A stretch of DNA of 64,000 bases from positions 20,202,315 to 20,266,314 of the forward strand of contig NC_135997.1 in NCBI RefSeq assembly GCF_048128805.1, written 5' to 3'. Position 1 is the stretch's first letter, and every line of letters starts with the position of its first letter. The notes beneath the pieces were generated by a model. It saw only the letters and a program-made list of their open reading frames with translations. It was not told where the DNA came from and searched no databases. This DNA comes from Centroberyx gerrardi. Taxonomy: Eukaryota > Chordata > Actinopteri > Beryciformes > Berycidae. Below are positions 1-12,200 of this stretch, piece after piece. The translations under genes and the position numbers were made by a program.

Positions 1-172
1 CTATTTTGGAGTGCCTTGGATTACTGTTTCCTCATGACTACAAGACCCTGTTTTCCACACAGCATGCAACCTCTTCTTTAACATCAGAAGCCAAGAAGCT
101 TTCCAGCCTCCTACCTGGTTGTGAAATATTGCTATCATGTAATATGAGCTGGTAATGATCTAACAAGTTCCC

Positions 173-178
<6 letters not shown>

Positions 179-261
<83 letters not shown>

Positions 262-262
262 T
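179..262. repeat. (GT)n followed by (GTGC)n compound microsatellite
   Basis: An uninterrupted GT run changes into GTGC tetranucleotide units and back to GT. It produces artefactual cysteine/valine-rich open frames on one strand and histidine/threonine-rich frames on the other. Confidence 0.95.
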
Positions 263-1799
263 GTGTGTGTGTGTGCGAGTGCCTGTGTTTGTGCATGCGC
301 AGATGTGCTGTGGGTTCTTTCACTATACGTTCTTGTGCTGTGTATATATTTATGTGCTCACACTCTTTGGAATGTGTGGTGTGGTGTGTGAACGCGTGGG
401 CAGTTGTGTTTGAGTGTTGTTGCATTGTGTGTAACTGTATGTTCCCACACTGTGTTTCACGCGTCCATACGCCTTAACATAATGAGGCTAATAATTAACA
501 TAACTTATAATTTACAGGTGTGTTTTTGTCCCGTCTTCAACTGTGTCTATTGCCTACCCCCCGCTGTCCCTCTCCAACATACACACACACACACATACAC
601 ACACAAATGACAGTCTATAACGAGCTGTCGTCAGCAGGAGACAGGATGTGACACGATGGATGGGCGTCACGGTGTAGGAGGGCCCCCTGTGACACTGTTC
701 TATATCGTCACATAGGCTTGGGTGAGGGTGGGGAAGGTTGTTCATATAATGAGGTTATATGAAGGCTATATACTGTATATATATATATATATATACTGAG
801 GCTTAGCCAAACAGAATGTCCAACAGTTTGAGAGCGATGTACCTTTGTGTTGAAATAATCCAGTAATTCAACCTGTTGGAACACCATTGCCATAGAGTCC
901 ATTTTCAAAGTCACAAGGAAACAGCATTTCCATGGTGTCTTGCTTCCATAATTCGATGTGCCCCAGCATCCAGTTGAAACTGGATGTTGGAGCGGGACAT
1001 AACGTGGGGAGGGATCTATTTGAAAAGTGTTCAGAAGTTCAAAAATGCTTTGCACATAATCTGAAGCTGTCATACATTTTGGATTCTTCAAAATGAATAA
1101 CTTCCAGCCACCACAAGCACCACAGTGGTGTCTTAGGAAAAGGAAGCAGGGGTTTTGGGGGTGAACACCCAAAAATGCACCGCCGTGCCATGTTGCCACT
1201 CATGTAACTTTGAAAGTTGCAGGTTTTATATGATGTTCAAAAATCTGTTGTTCAACAATCTGTAATGGTATTACTGGTTGGAGTTTTTATGTACACCTAC
1301 TGGTACGCGATGCAGTAACCACTGAAATACGTCATTTTCAGGAAGTAAAAGTCATTTTTCATTTCATTGTGACTTTAAAGGCCTAAACTACAACAACAGT
1401 CCAGCACCCTGTGTTATCTGAGCTTTTGTTGCAGGGAGTGACATTATCTGACAGCTAAAAACACACACTAAGATGTATTTTGAGGCTGCAAAAGATTTGT
1501 TTACATTTGTAATATTGTAAGCAGCGGAGTAAAACAATTCTGTATTTTGAGATATGATGGGTTAAGAAAGTCACAAATATCTCAAGTCAAGTGTGAGTAT
1601 ACACAAAATTTAGATGGTCAAATAAATTGTGTATTGTATCTTTACAGTAAGTTGCAATCAATTTAAAGTGTTCAATTTTGGTTTCACTAACTAGCATGGA
1701 TAATGCTATTTTACCAGATGTGGCTAATGAGCCACTTTACCTCTCTAAAACCTGTATGGTGATCTCAACTGAAAGGAGGTCGGGGTTTGGGGCGTGAAT

Positions 1800-2110
1800 T
1801 TATGGCTGTGAGCGTGAGAAGAGAAGAAAGGTGAACAGCCGAGAGAACAGGGAAGGAAAGATGGGGAGGAAATGAAGCGATAAGGAGACAAGAGGAGGGG
1901 AAGTGAAGGTGACAAAAGAGGAGAAAAGAAAGAACAGAGGAGATTGGGAGGGAAGAACATAAGAGGAGAGATGAGAAAAGAAGAGAGGAGGAGAGGAAAG
2001 GAGAAGGGGGGGAAATGAAGAAGTCTGAAAAGAAGAGGAAAGGAGAATGGATAAGAGGAGAAGAAAGGGAAAGGGGGAGAGGGAAGATGAGGAAATGTGA
2101 TACTTTGAGT
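1800..2110. repeat. Purine-rich (GGA/GAA) strand-asymmetric tract
   Basis: About 300 bases are almost entirely A and G on the + strand, as irregular AGGAGAG/GAAAG units. The complementary strand gives a spurious serine/proline/phenylalanine-rich open frame. Homopurine mirror-like tracts of this kind can form triplex (H) DNA. No coding role is visible. Confidence 0.8.
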
Positions 2111-3007
2111 GTCTTGAAAAGAGCTCAAATAAACTGGTTAATGTACAGATTCACCATGAAAACGTCCAACGTACAAGTGGACTGATCAGATTCCCTCCAG
2201 TGGCACTAGGTTACTAATGTCACCACTTAGCATTGCACGCGCACGCAGACACACACACACACACACACCTGCCCCCCCTGTGCATACCTCTCTTTAGAAA
2301 AACACACACTTCATTCTCTCTTTCTCCCTCCCTCTTTCTTTCTTTCTCTCTCTCTCTCTCTCTCTCCCTCTCTCTCTCTCTCATACACACACACACACAT
2401 AACGTTGTTGACAATAGTAGATTACAAGGTGTGAGAGGCGGTGAGATCGGAAAGCCACTTTTCAGTCCGTTTGACTAACTCTCGGTCATGTGACAGCCAC
2501 ACGACGATGACCTTGGAGGTCAAACAACAATTGTGTCTCTTGTTCTATTATGCAGGCACATGAAACCATATTCTACTACAAAAAACTACTGGAGAAAACA
2601 TATTCTACTACATATTCTATTACTTTCATATGGGGTCCACCAGAGGTAGACCCTGTCCCATAGTACAGAACCCAAGCTTTAAACTTAGAATTACACATGG
2701 GTAACTTTTTGGGGCAAGACAGATAGGCAATATTCCTTTCTGCCTGAATAGGAATTTGAAAATGGGATAAAAATCTGTGTAGGTAAAATGGTATCAGTAA
2801 AAATACTGCTGGGTCTAGTTGTTAGCAAACTTGTGCAAGTACATTGCCAGTCATGGTCTTCAAGGTCTTCAGAGAACACCAGGTGCTGACCTGCTGGAAC
2901 AAATCTATTTCTTTTTGAATGCTATTTGTTAAAAAGCGGTGGGTGTGGAGCAACATTTTCATGGAAAGGAATGAGCTTTCACTGTCCTTTAATGCACAAG
3001 GTTAGAA

Positions 3008-3290
3008 AGAGGGAATGCTGCACCTGAGGTTAGAGATGTGAGCATGTAATTGAAAGGTTGTCCGTTCGATTCTCTACACCATTAAATTTGGAGGAGGACT
3101 GAAAATTGGAAACTGGAATTTCTAATAAAACTCTGACTCCATAAACACTGCTAATGCACTCTCAGGCAAGGTATTTAATCCCCGGCCTACCAGTGGAGCT
3201 GCTCACTGGCCAACAGCAGAAGGTGAAAGTCCTGGGCAGGTCAACATTGTTTCGATAAAGGGTAAAAAAGGATGCGCACATAAATCATCA
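3008..3290 (+). mobile_element. tRNA-derived SINE (degenerate)
   Basis: The head has a pol III A-box-like stretch (GAGGTTAGAGATGTGAGC) and about 35 bases later a B-box-like GTTCGATTC. A body follows with the phrase 'gcaaggtatttaatccc', typical of teleost tRNA-SINEs. The exact ends and family cannot be set without a repeat library. Confidence 0.6.
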
Positions 3291-4192
3291 CCTTTATCAG
3301 TATTTCCAGACTGACAAAAAGTGCTGAAATACATTTTCTGCATTAAAAGGTGCTGAAACCTTTTTTGTCGAGAGGACTGTTGTCATTTCTTTTGTTGCTG
3401 AAGATAAATCCAGTGACCTTGAAAGGCAAACAGACCAGCCAGATAAGATCAGGTTACTGATTCAGTTGACTGTTGTTGTACAGGTTTCCAGGTGTGGAAT
3501 GTGCTGTTATTGTGAAATATAGTTTTACAATTTGACCTTTTAACATCTCTTTCTAATATCATTTTTTAAAAGTTATCTCATTTAGTCTACGATGGATTTG
3601 CACTCACAGTACTACGATCGTCTGTGCCGTAGCCACCGAGCCCCCAAATTGTAAGCGGGGGAAAGTGGTGGATGGAAGTGGTGGTGGGGCGGCGGGAAGG
3701 GGGGCGTGGGGCTGCTGCTGAAGGGATTCTGGGGAAACACTGCTTTTAGGCTGGGAGAGCACAGAGTTCAAAGCACGAATCACGAGTCACACTGCTGGAT
3801 TAGTGGCACCGTAGCTCCATCTACCTCCCACTGGAATGAAGAGTACTATATTATAGATGGACAAGACCTTCATCTAAATCCTTTTTATGCCTCCTAGTAA
3901 CAACAAAACCATTTCTGTTCTTGTGACTCCGTGGGTTGGAGTGTGTGGGCAGAGAACTTCCCGCTTCTATCCTTTGTCACTTCTCTCTCATCCGGTCTGG
4001 TCCCACTGCCTGTTGTCTAGGAAAGCAGAACGTGCAGAGAAATAATCTTACAAATCAAAGACAGACAGACAGATTTATGTCAGAGGTAAGGAGATAAATA
4101 AGGAGATGTAATCAACTGAAAGGACAAAGCTCTCCTCTCCTTCTCTCTTTCCCTTTCACATCCCCCCTGTCTCTCTCTCCTTTTAATCTCTA

Positions 4193-4260
4193 CCCCCCCC
4201 CCCCCCCCCCCCCCCTCTCTCTCTCTCTCTGTCTCTGTGTGTGTGTGTGTGTGTGTGTGT
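4193..4260. repeat. C-run plus (CT)n plus (GT)n compound microsatellite
   Basis: More than 20 consecutive C are followed by about 8 CT units, a short GTCTCT spacer and a GT run. Three simple repeats abut one another with almost no spacer. Confidence 0.95.
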
Positions 4261-6736
4261 ATTTAAACTACAGGGACATGAAGTTCCTGATTAAAAGACA
4301 GACCTGTGCTGAAGTATGCAAGAGCTCAGCTGACATCAATTTATTTTGCACTAGCATTTCTTAAATGAGAGAAAAACAGAACCAGTCAAGAACAGCACTG
4401 TGAAGAGCAACAAGACGTTCTAACAAGTCGAGGAAGTTATCATGACCACCTGTATCGAAGCGCTCTCTTTCCCTCTCTGAATCTCTGACAGTTTTCTGCT
4501 CCAGTCTGTTGTTTGTCTCACTCTTAACATCTTCATCAAGAGCTAATACTGTATTCTTTTACCTACAATGCCGCTCAGATTCTTATTACACCAAGCGCTC
4601 AGTGTCATGCTGAGTTGGATGGTCAGAAATCCTCAGTGACTCATATTATGACCCCATAAAATCATACTGCAGCCAGTGGGGTTCTAGCTGTGATGGTGAA
4701 AACCACAACCATGAAACACTCTGCACTCTGCATTTCAAGTGAATAGGCTTCATTAACTTTAAGTCCTTCTAGTCTTTTTTTTAATTTTTTTTCTATCAAA
4801 CAACAGAATATCTTTCAACGTCCATTTTTCAGCAATGTGCTCTAGATACAAGATAACTTTAAATTGATGCAATATGGATTCTATATGTTGAAGAAGCAAT
4901 TTTCTTTAACATATAGAAAGACTAATTTCTCTTTTCTTCTCTTTGACTACAAATTACACAGAAACAAAGCATCTTCTTATGGCTGTCTAGACCAAAAGGG
5001 AAAACAAATCTGTTTTTTATGAGAAGATCAGCTTTGCCGTGAGAAGAAATCTGACATTTTGTGCCTGCATCCAGTCTGATAAAAACACAGAGACTGCTTA
5101 ATAAGCTACATGTGATTGCGTATTAATAACTCGGTCATTAATATGTAGAAAGAGGCAGAAAGGTCAAGTTAGTGGGCCATTCAGGCGTTGCACTGGCATT
5201 GTTGAATAGGCGCCGCTAATGAGTCTACCAAAGACCAATTACCTCTCTGTCTTTCTCTGCCTCTCTCTTCAATGTGTGTGTCTCTGTCTCACACTTCTCT
5301 CTCACACATTATGTTCTCTTTCTCTGTTCCTCCCTCATCACTCTCTCTTCTTTCTTTCTTTCTTTCTTTCTGTGCACCCTTCTCTCTCAGCCGATCTATG
5401 GCCTTTGCAAGAGGCAGGGGAAAGAAGGAAAAAATAGAGGGAGAGGAAAGGAGTGAGGGATGTGGAGAGAAAGAGAGAAACAGAGTGGAGAGACAAAGTG
5501 AAAAGGACAGAAAAGGGCAGCAGCAAGAAAGAGAAAGTGAAAAATGAGTGAGCAAGTAAATCAATGGATCAGTCAATAGAGTGTGGGTCAGTGTTAATAT
5601 GCAGCGCACACCAGAGTTTATTGCTTCGCAGTCTGGAATGTAATCATCATCCCTCACAGAGCGGTGGCTCCCTGATATCTGCATCATGCTGGATGCACAC
5701 AGCTGTCATGGCATGGTAAAGTCATTCTGTAATTCCACTGAGCTGCTGCACCAACAGTTTGAGAAGCTCTGCAGCAAACGAATCACAATGGAATTCACAT
5801 GTGCAACAGGTATCACCTAAAAAAAACTGGGAGGGTAAGTGAGTGATAGTACGCATCCTATCTCTTTCTCTCTTATGTTTCACTCACCATATATTAATGA
5901 ATAAAGAAGAAAAAAGTCTTCAACACATAGATTTCTGATGCTCTGTCCTACAGTGTGCATTTTGATTGGAGCCACAGAACTGGAATAGATAGAGAGGACA
6001 TTCCCATTCAAATCAGTAATCTCCAATTGGGCTGTAATTAGGGCTAATTTGGGACACATAAGAAAGAATTTGGTCATTGTGGATTTCGATGGCAGCCATT
6101 TTTGCAGCATTTGTTCCATTGCTTTCGCCAAGTAACTGTCAATTTTGCCAGCTGATCTCGGACATCTCACCATGCTGATGTTATGGATGGCACCAACATT
6201 TTCTTTGACATATAGAAAGACTAATTTCTCTGTTCTTTTTTTTTTTTTCTTCTCACGTGTTCGTTCCAGAGAACAGGCAGCAACTTGACACCCAAACAAC
6301 AACCTGATCAAACTCTGAATCACTCCAGAACTAGTTGTGTTGATTATTTCAACTTCCTGAATTTGCTGCTCTGCATGTGGAACAATGTACAAATAGAACA
6401 ATGCTCATTTTTGTGACAACATGATGAATGTATTTCAACTCTATAGTTATCTGGAAGGAGATTATCATGACACCAGGATGTTCCCGTTCCATCCACACAA
6501 ACTCCTTGTGTTTGATAATGAACTGGCAAGTGCAAGAGCAAAGAGAATGGGTCCTTCTGTCACCACCAACCCCCTCTGTCCTTTTTGAGTAGATGAATGG
6601 AGGTGTGGGGTCTGTGGTGAGAAAGAGCTTAAAGTCGCTGGTGTGGAAGCGTCTGTCATGATGCTGCTATGACAGTGTCATGTTGGCATGCAAGGTTTAC
6701 ATGACATCAGTGGTCTGTTCTCTGTTCTGGTCTTTA

Positions 6737-6815
<79 letters not shown>
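6737..6815. repeat. (GT)n microsatellite
   Basis: A GT run of about 38 units is interrupted once by GGG. It accounts for the poly-cysteine/valine open frames in this area. Confidence 0.95.
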
Positions 6816-6816
<1 letters not shown>

Positions 6817-7169
6817 CCCCTCATTGGTATGTCATTTTCTGTCCTTACAGAAACAATGGACTTGTTGGAAGTGTCAGAAGTCCCATTTCAAAGCCAACAA
6901 TACCATACATGGCTCTAAAGGCCGGTATTTCTCAAAGACCAGACAGGGACCAACTGGTGGATTATACAGCAGAGCTGAATAACAAATACAACAGGCTTGT
7001 TAGGTTCAGCGGCTCATTCAATAGTACACAAAATAATTTAGTTACAAGAAAAAATATTTTTAAAATATAATATGGATCCCCTGAGGAAGAGATTAACAAA
7101 TCCCTGCTGTAGGTCACACACAAACACACACACACACACACCTGTATTGACTACATTTGTTCCCTAACC

Positions 7170-7499
7170 CAGTGGTTCTCAACGTGGGGTCCGGGGACCA
7201 CCAGGGGTCCTTGAGGGCATTCCAGGGGGTCCCCAGCAAATTGATGAATCATTAAACTTCATAATTTCATTTACAAGAACAATTATAGAATGTAGAAGAC
7301 TGACTATTTTGATCATAGTTTCACTGTTATCTCTCTACCTACAATACAGAGAGTCATGGAGTTCTGGACAAAATCATATCTAACAATAAAATATTCTCAG
7401 ATTTGGGTCCGAGAGACACAATCTCATCAAATGGGGGTCCGTGGCCCTAATGTGGACTAAATTAGGGGTCCTTGATATGAAAAAGGTTGAGAACCACTG
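7170..7499. mobile_element. hAT-type MITE with 8-bp target-site duplication
   Basis: The element begins CAGTGGTTCTCAAC and ends with its exact reverse complement, GTTGAGAACCACTG. It is flanked by a perfect 8-bp duplication, ccctaacc, at 7162-7169 and 7500-7507. The 330-bp body has no transposase, so it is non-autonomous. Terminal inverted repeats plus an 8-bp duplication indicate the hAT superfamily. The body carries repeated 'ggggtcc' motifs near both ends. Confidence 0.93.
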
Positions 7500-9269
7500 C
7501 CCTAACCCACCTTCTTTCTGAAGTTTGTTCCATTCCCATCTATGATGTCACACCAAAGATGTTATGTGATTTTGATCTTATGGTCTCACTGCTACGGGTT
7601 AGTAACAGTAATGTTGATTTTCACTCAAGAAAAAAAAACGTAAGATGTAACAAACCTTTGTATGTAACAAATTGGTATGTATGTTAGGCTACATTCTCTT
7701 CAAACAAGCTGACTTGCATCCACATTTTTATAGGGGGAAATCTGGGAAAAATTGGGGGATTGAGAGAAAAAATACAAAGACAAGAAGAGCACCTGAGGAT
7801 ACTGAAATTATTCACCCACTTCTCTCACCCACCCTGCTAAATCTGAACATCTCACAGGCTACATGGTTGCAGCTCTGGCTGAGGTGATCATCATTCATAA
7901 TGATGGCCAAGCTCCTCCTATTCATCTTCAATATGTTCAAATATTGCATGATGAAAGAGCAGCAGTCGTGTGCATCATGAAGGCAGTCAAGTGTCTTATA
8001 AGTTGGCTCTATGGCTCTGACGTGCTCATGTTTCATGGTTATTGCCTTGGTATCTGCTGCCATCTTCTGACCAGAAAGCAACATAACAGCAAAGTTTCTT
8101 GTTACCAAGGTTGACTGTTAACAAACTGTAACACTAAAATAACATGGAAAAAATAACATAAAAAACATTTTCGTAAACTCAAATAAAAATATATTATAAG
8201 CTTTAGGAAAAACGTAGCCGTCAAAAGCAATTGAAATAAAGTGAACCTGAATTCTTTCTCGTTTTCCTTAGTTTTCCATATTATGTGAAGTGCAAACAGA
8301 AATCATCCACGTAAACTGTCACAACACATTTTTTCTGCCAGTATGAACGTTTATGCAAAATAAATTCTAAAGATAAATGAACATATCCTTTCTGGAAACA
8401 AACTAAAATTAAAAGGAAATCAAATTTGAAAATAAAATAAATAAAAACACTGCTTCATATATTATTACAACTACCTTAGTGCATAATATTTTTTACCTTG
8501 CTAAGTGTGAAGAGAATGCAGTCAGAGACCCTAAAGGGGAATACCACTGAATTTCATCTTGAAAATAGATTTTTCTTTTGCCCTAGGACAGTTCATTCAC
8601 TACTTAGCCTATCCACTGCGAACAGAAACAAGTGAAAAACGTTTGTCCTTGTTCTTTATCTGTGAAGTAATAGCCTAATAGCTTGAATGCTGCCCACATA
8701 TTTCTCCCATACTTGCTTAGGCCTAAATAAAGGCATAATCATCCTTTAATCTCTCCTAAATCAGTTAATCGTCCTAAATTATAATCATCATTTAATGGCC
8801 GAAGCCCCACCTATCTGAACTGTTGCTGTTACTGAACCAGCTCTCTGTACATCTGGACGGCATCAGATCTCTCTAGCCTGCTCTCACGTCGTTTTGGGAG
8901 AGTTGTGTCACATTTGTAGCCTAAATATTGATTGAACAACCCCATGGCTATGTGAATCCTTCAATTGCGCTGCATTCATCTGGCAACACTCCGTCATTTG
9001 CTGTGAGTCTCGCTTACATTTGAGTTTAATTTTGATTTCGAACATTTAATTTTGTCCAAATGGAAGATCTTTCTTATTTCAACAACTCGGTGTATTCCCC
9101 TAATACTGACCGAGCGGAGTGTGTCGTATCTTGGTCTTGACCTGCGAGTGGCAGCAAAACCCCTCCGGCTCGTAATTACCGCAGTAGAAGAAGTCGCTCT
9201 ATTGTGTTGCTGCTCCGTGTGAACGTTTCGGTTTGGATACGGAGAAAACTTCGACTTTCACCTCCGGCA

Positions 9270-12200
9270 ATGTTCAGAACAGAAAAACTGAAAGCGCTGG
9301 TCAATGAGCGACTGAAAGCAGCTGCCGAGGAAATATTCGGCCTCTTTGAAAGAACCATAAAAGACTATGAGGAGGAAGTTTCACGTTCAAAGCAGGAGCT
9401 CGACCGTCAGCGGAGGCTGCTGTCTGGACGGAAAGGTAACGGCAGTTTCCTCACCTAACTTTAACCTGACAACGGAAAGAGTTGGTCTCCAGGCTGCCGC
9501 TCACGAGACAAAGCCGGACCTGTTTTAACTGCAGTAGCATCTGTTTAGATGTGTTTTAGCCTCCAAACTAAGCACCATTCGGGCCACTCCCTCTAGACTC
9601 AGTCCGCGTTACACGGTAGACAACAACTAGCGCCATTTCGCATCCCTGAGCGTATTCGGACGGGGGATGCAAAATGGCGGTCACAAATCACGGCATTGTG
9701 CCACATAACGGTTGTGTCCTGTACACCGAAGACAGGCTACCTTCCTTTAGCCTTGATACCCAAGTGGAAACCTCTAAATAAGGTGGACTGATTATAGACG
9801 GCGCATAACTAGGACTGCAGGCTATTTGAGAGGCTTATCCTGACCCCGATAACCCCATAACACTGTTGCATGGAGAGAACATCAAACAAACCATAGATGC
9901 TATTCTGTGTAGTGTGTTTGAGTGCGGTATGGCTGCAGACCACAGGACACTCAGGAACCAGGGCGGCATCCCAAAGCTTTATCACTCCTCCTTTCCTCCC
10001 TTCTACCACTCCTCTTGTACCAGGAAGTAACCTGGAGGAATGGAGCGGAGCAGAGGAGGAGGGGGAGGGGAAGTGGAGGCCATTCGGGACAGTATTTGCT
10101 ACTCCATCATCAGAAATGCTATTGATGAAGTGGCCCAGTCATAACTGATGTAGCCTAAAACCACAGTATGACTGAAAGCCAATCAAAGTTTTTATACAAA
10201 TTTTAAAGTCATATTTAGATTTTGCCTGTGCTGTCATCCTGCCAATGTTCATCTGATAATTAACATGGCTGTACAGTAGATCACATTTATATTCCCCCAC
10301 TTGATGTCATCCTCTGGGCGTGATCACAGTGAGCCCCCCCCCCCCCCCTCCCCTCAATTTGACTTCCTGGGGAGGAAACACCTGTGTATCCTCTGTCAAG
10401 GAGACGTCAGGAGCGGCTTCTGAGGCTGAGTGGTGTGAGCATGATCCATATCCACTGTGCATTTTCACACTTAAACTCAAACCTACTAGCAGACTTCAGT
10501 TTATATGAGGTTATAATTTATTTTTTTTTCCATATAAGATAATTTTTTCAGGAATGTTTACCTTTATTTGAACCCGGGACATCACGTTTACATGGTATGC
10601 ATCTTAGACCACTGAGACACCTCGAAGGTTATAATTTTTGATTATTAGTGTTTATGCCTATCACCACAAATTAACATTTATTTGACTTGAAAATGCATTT
10701 AAAACAGAAGTGCTTAAGTCTTTGATTTCCCTAATTTATTGGCAAATGTTACATAACTCTTAGATCATCACTCAAAGCCCTTATTGAATTATTAGGATCC
10801 ACAGGTAGGCTATATGTGATAAACAAGTAATCCATAACGCAGCTTGTGTTTAAATAAAATCTCAAGTTTTGCTGAAGATTGGAAGTGTGGTGCAAGTGAC
10901 AATGGTGCCAGTTTTTAAAATGCAATGTGTAAGTAATGTGCAGGTTTAATGAAAAATGTACTGAAAGAATCTATAGCTGCTTAACTTGAGGAACAACAGA
11001 AGTAGGAATTGCAGTAGTGTTAGCCTTGCTAGACTGATTTTTGCAATAGATATCCTGGCAGTGGACTCAGGATGTCTAGTGCTGAGCTTTAAAGGTCTGA
11101 GGCTGCAGCCCAATAGACTGCAGCCACACACCTGACCACAGGTAACAGAAGGAAACAGAACGTTGTTTGATGCAGGCTTCGAAGGAAATGTCACACTGAA
11201 ACTGAAATCCACACACAGACTCAGGCTTACTGCACCCAACATAACTTAACAAGCTTTGTGCAGGATCAGTAGCTATTCTTCCCAGGTTGTTATGGTCACA
11301 GTATGAGCTTCCTTGAAAAATTTGAAGATTGAGATTCAGTAATATTTTTGTCAGGCAACTGAAAACCACTGCCAGCTTGGCTACTAATCCAAAATTTGCA
11401 ATTTCTCGATGTTTGGGCTGTATTGGATGAAAGCCGATATGGGGAGTACTGAGTTCCTTTCACAAACAAAAATGTATTCCCATAAACCTTCTTATAAAAT
11501 GGTAGCCTACAACACTGTTATTGTAATCAAATAATAGTTGAATTAATTGATGCTAGAATCAGAATGCCATGTTATCCCTTTAAATATCCATCCATATTAA
11601 TCACATTTTATAAGGTTAGTGCTAACAGTATATCTAGCCATTAGATGTGCTTCTGTATTATGCTGGCATCTTTCTTACCACCTCAGCCCTTTTCTGGACA
11701 GAAATAAACCCTGCAGTGATGTCTTTTCCATGGTAACAAATTGAATTAAAAACTGTACAAAGCAACTAAGGCAGCTGCATAAATCCAGGCTGAGGCAAGT
11801 AAATGTAATGGTTAAAGTTGAGATTAGGTTTAGAATAATGAGCCAGGTTAAGGCTAGCATTTGCCAGCATGAGACAAAACTTGCATTAATCTCTGGATCT
11901 TTGTGTCAACAAGCAAACACTTGGGCCCTTTCATCCCCTTTCACCCAAAAGCCACGAACCCCTCATAACACTTTAGTTACAAGAATGCTCTCTCTTACCA
12001 TCGAGTGCTCCTTGTAAGTTCCTATTTGCAAGTTTGGAAGTCGTAATTACGATGTGTCAAGTATTCAATTGCTTTATGTCAGATATAACAAAATGAGACA
12101 GAGCGAATCTGATGAAGCAACATGCGAAACGCGTAGTTCGCTCCTTTTTGTTTTTAATGTAATTTGTTAATAAAATAGTATCAATCCTAATATCCTGGTG

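Larger units (their letters stand above)
1..9269. other. Repeat-rich intergenic region upstream of the zinc-finger gene
   Basis: I find no supported gene here. The content is microsatellites, a purine-rich strand-asymmetric block (about 1800-2110), a tRNA-like SINE (about 3008-3290), a C-run/CT/GT compound repeat (about 4193-4260) and an hAT-type MITE (7170-7499). The open frames present are antisense readings of repeats or translations of (GT)n tracts, with no recognisable domains and no exon-like boundaries. The last 150 bases or so probably hold the zinc-finger gene promoter and 5' UTR. Confidence 0.7.

Noticed and set aside
179..477. Open frames rich in Cys/Val or His/Thr
   Set aside because: They are translations of the (GT)n and (GTGC)n microsatellite and have no domain or splice support.
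708..1199. 163-aa minus-strand open frame
   Set aside because: No known domain and no exon-like boundaries. The sequence looks like dispersed repeat with a 12-bp hairpin at 964-990.
5880..6401. 173-aa minus-strand open frame
   Set aside because: Low-complexity lysine run from a poly-T tract, shared phrases with other repeat-like sites, and no family resemblance.
6680..7070. Overlapping plus-strand open frames after the (GT)n run
   Set aside because: Three frames are open over the same stretch; none matches a family I know.
10563..10625. Functional tRNA gene
   Set aside because: A and B boxes are visible, but no acceptor or anticodon stem folds; treated as a SINE head.
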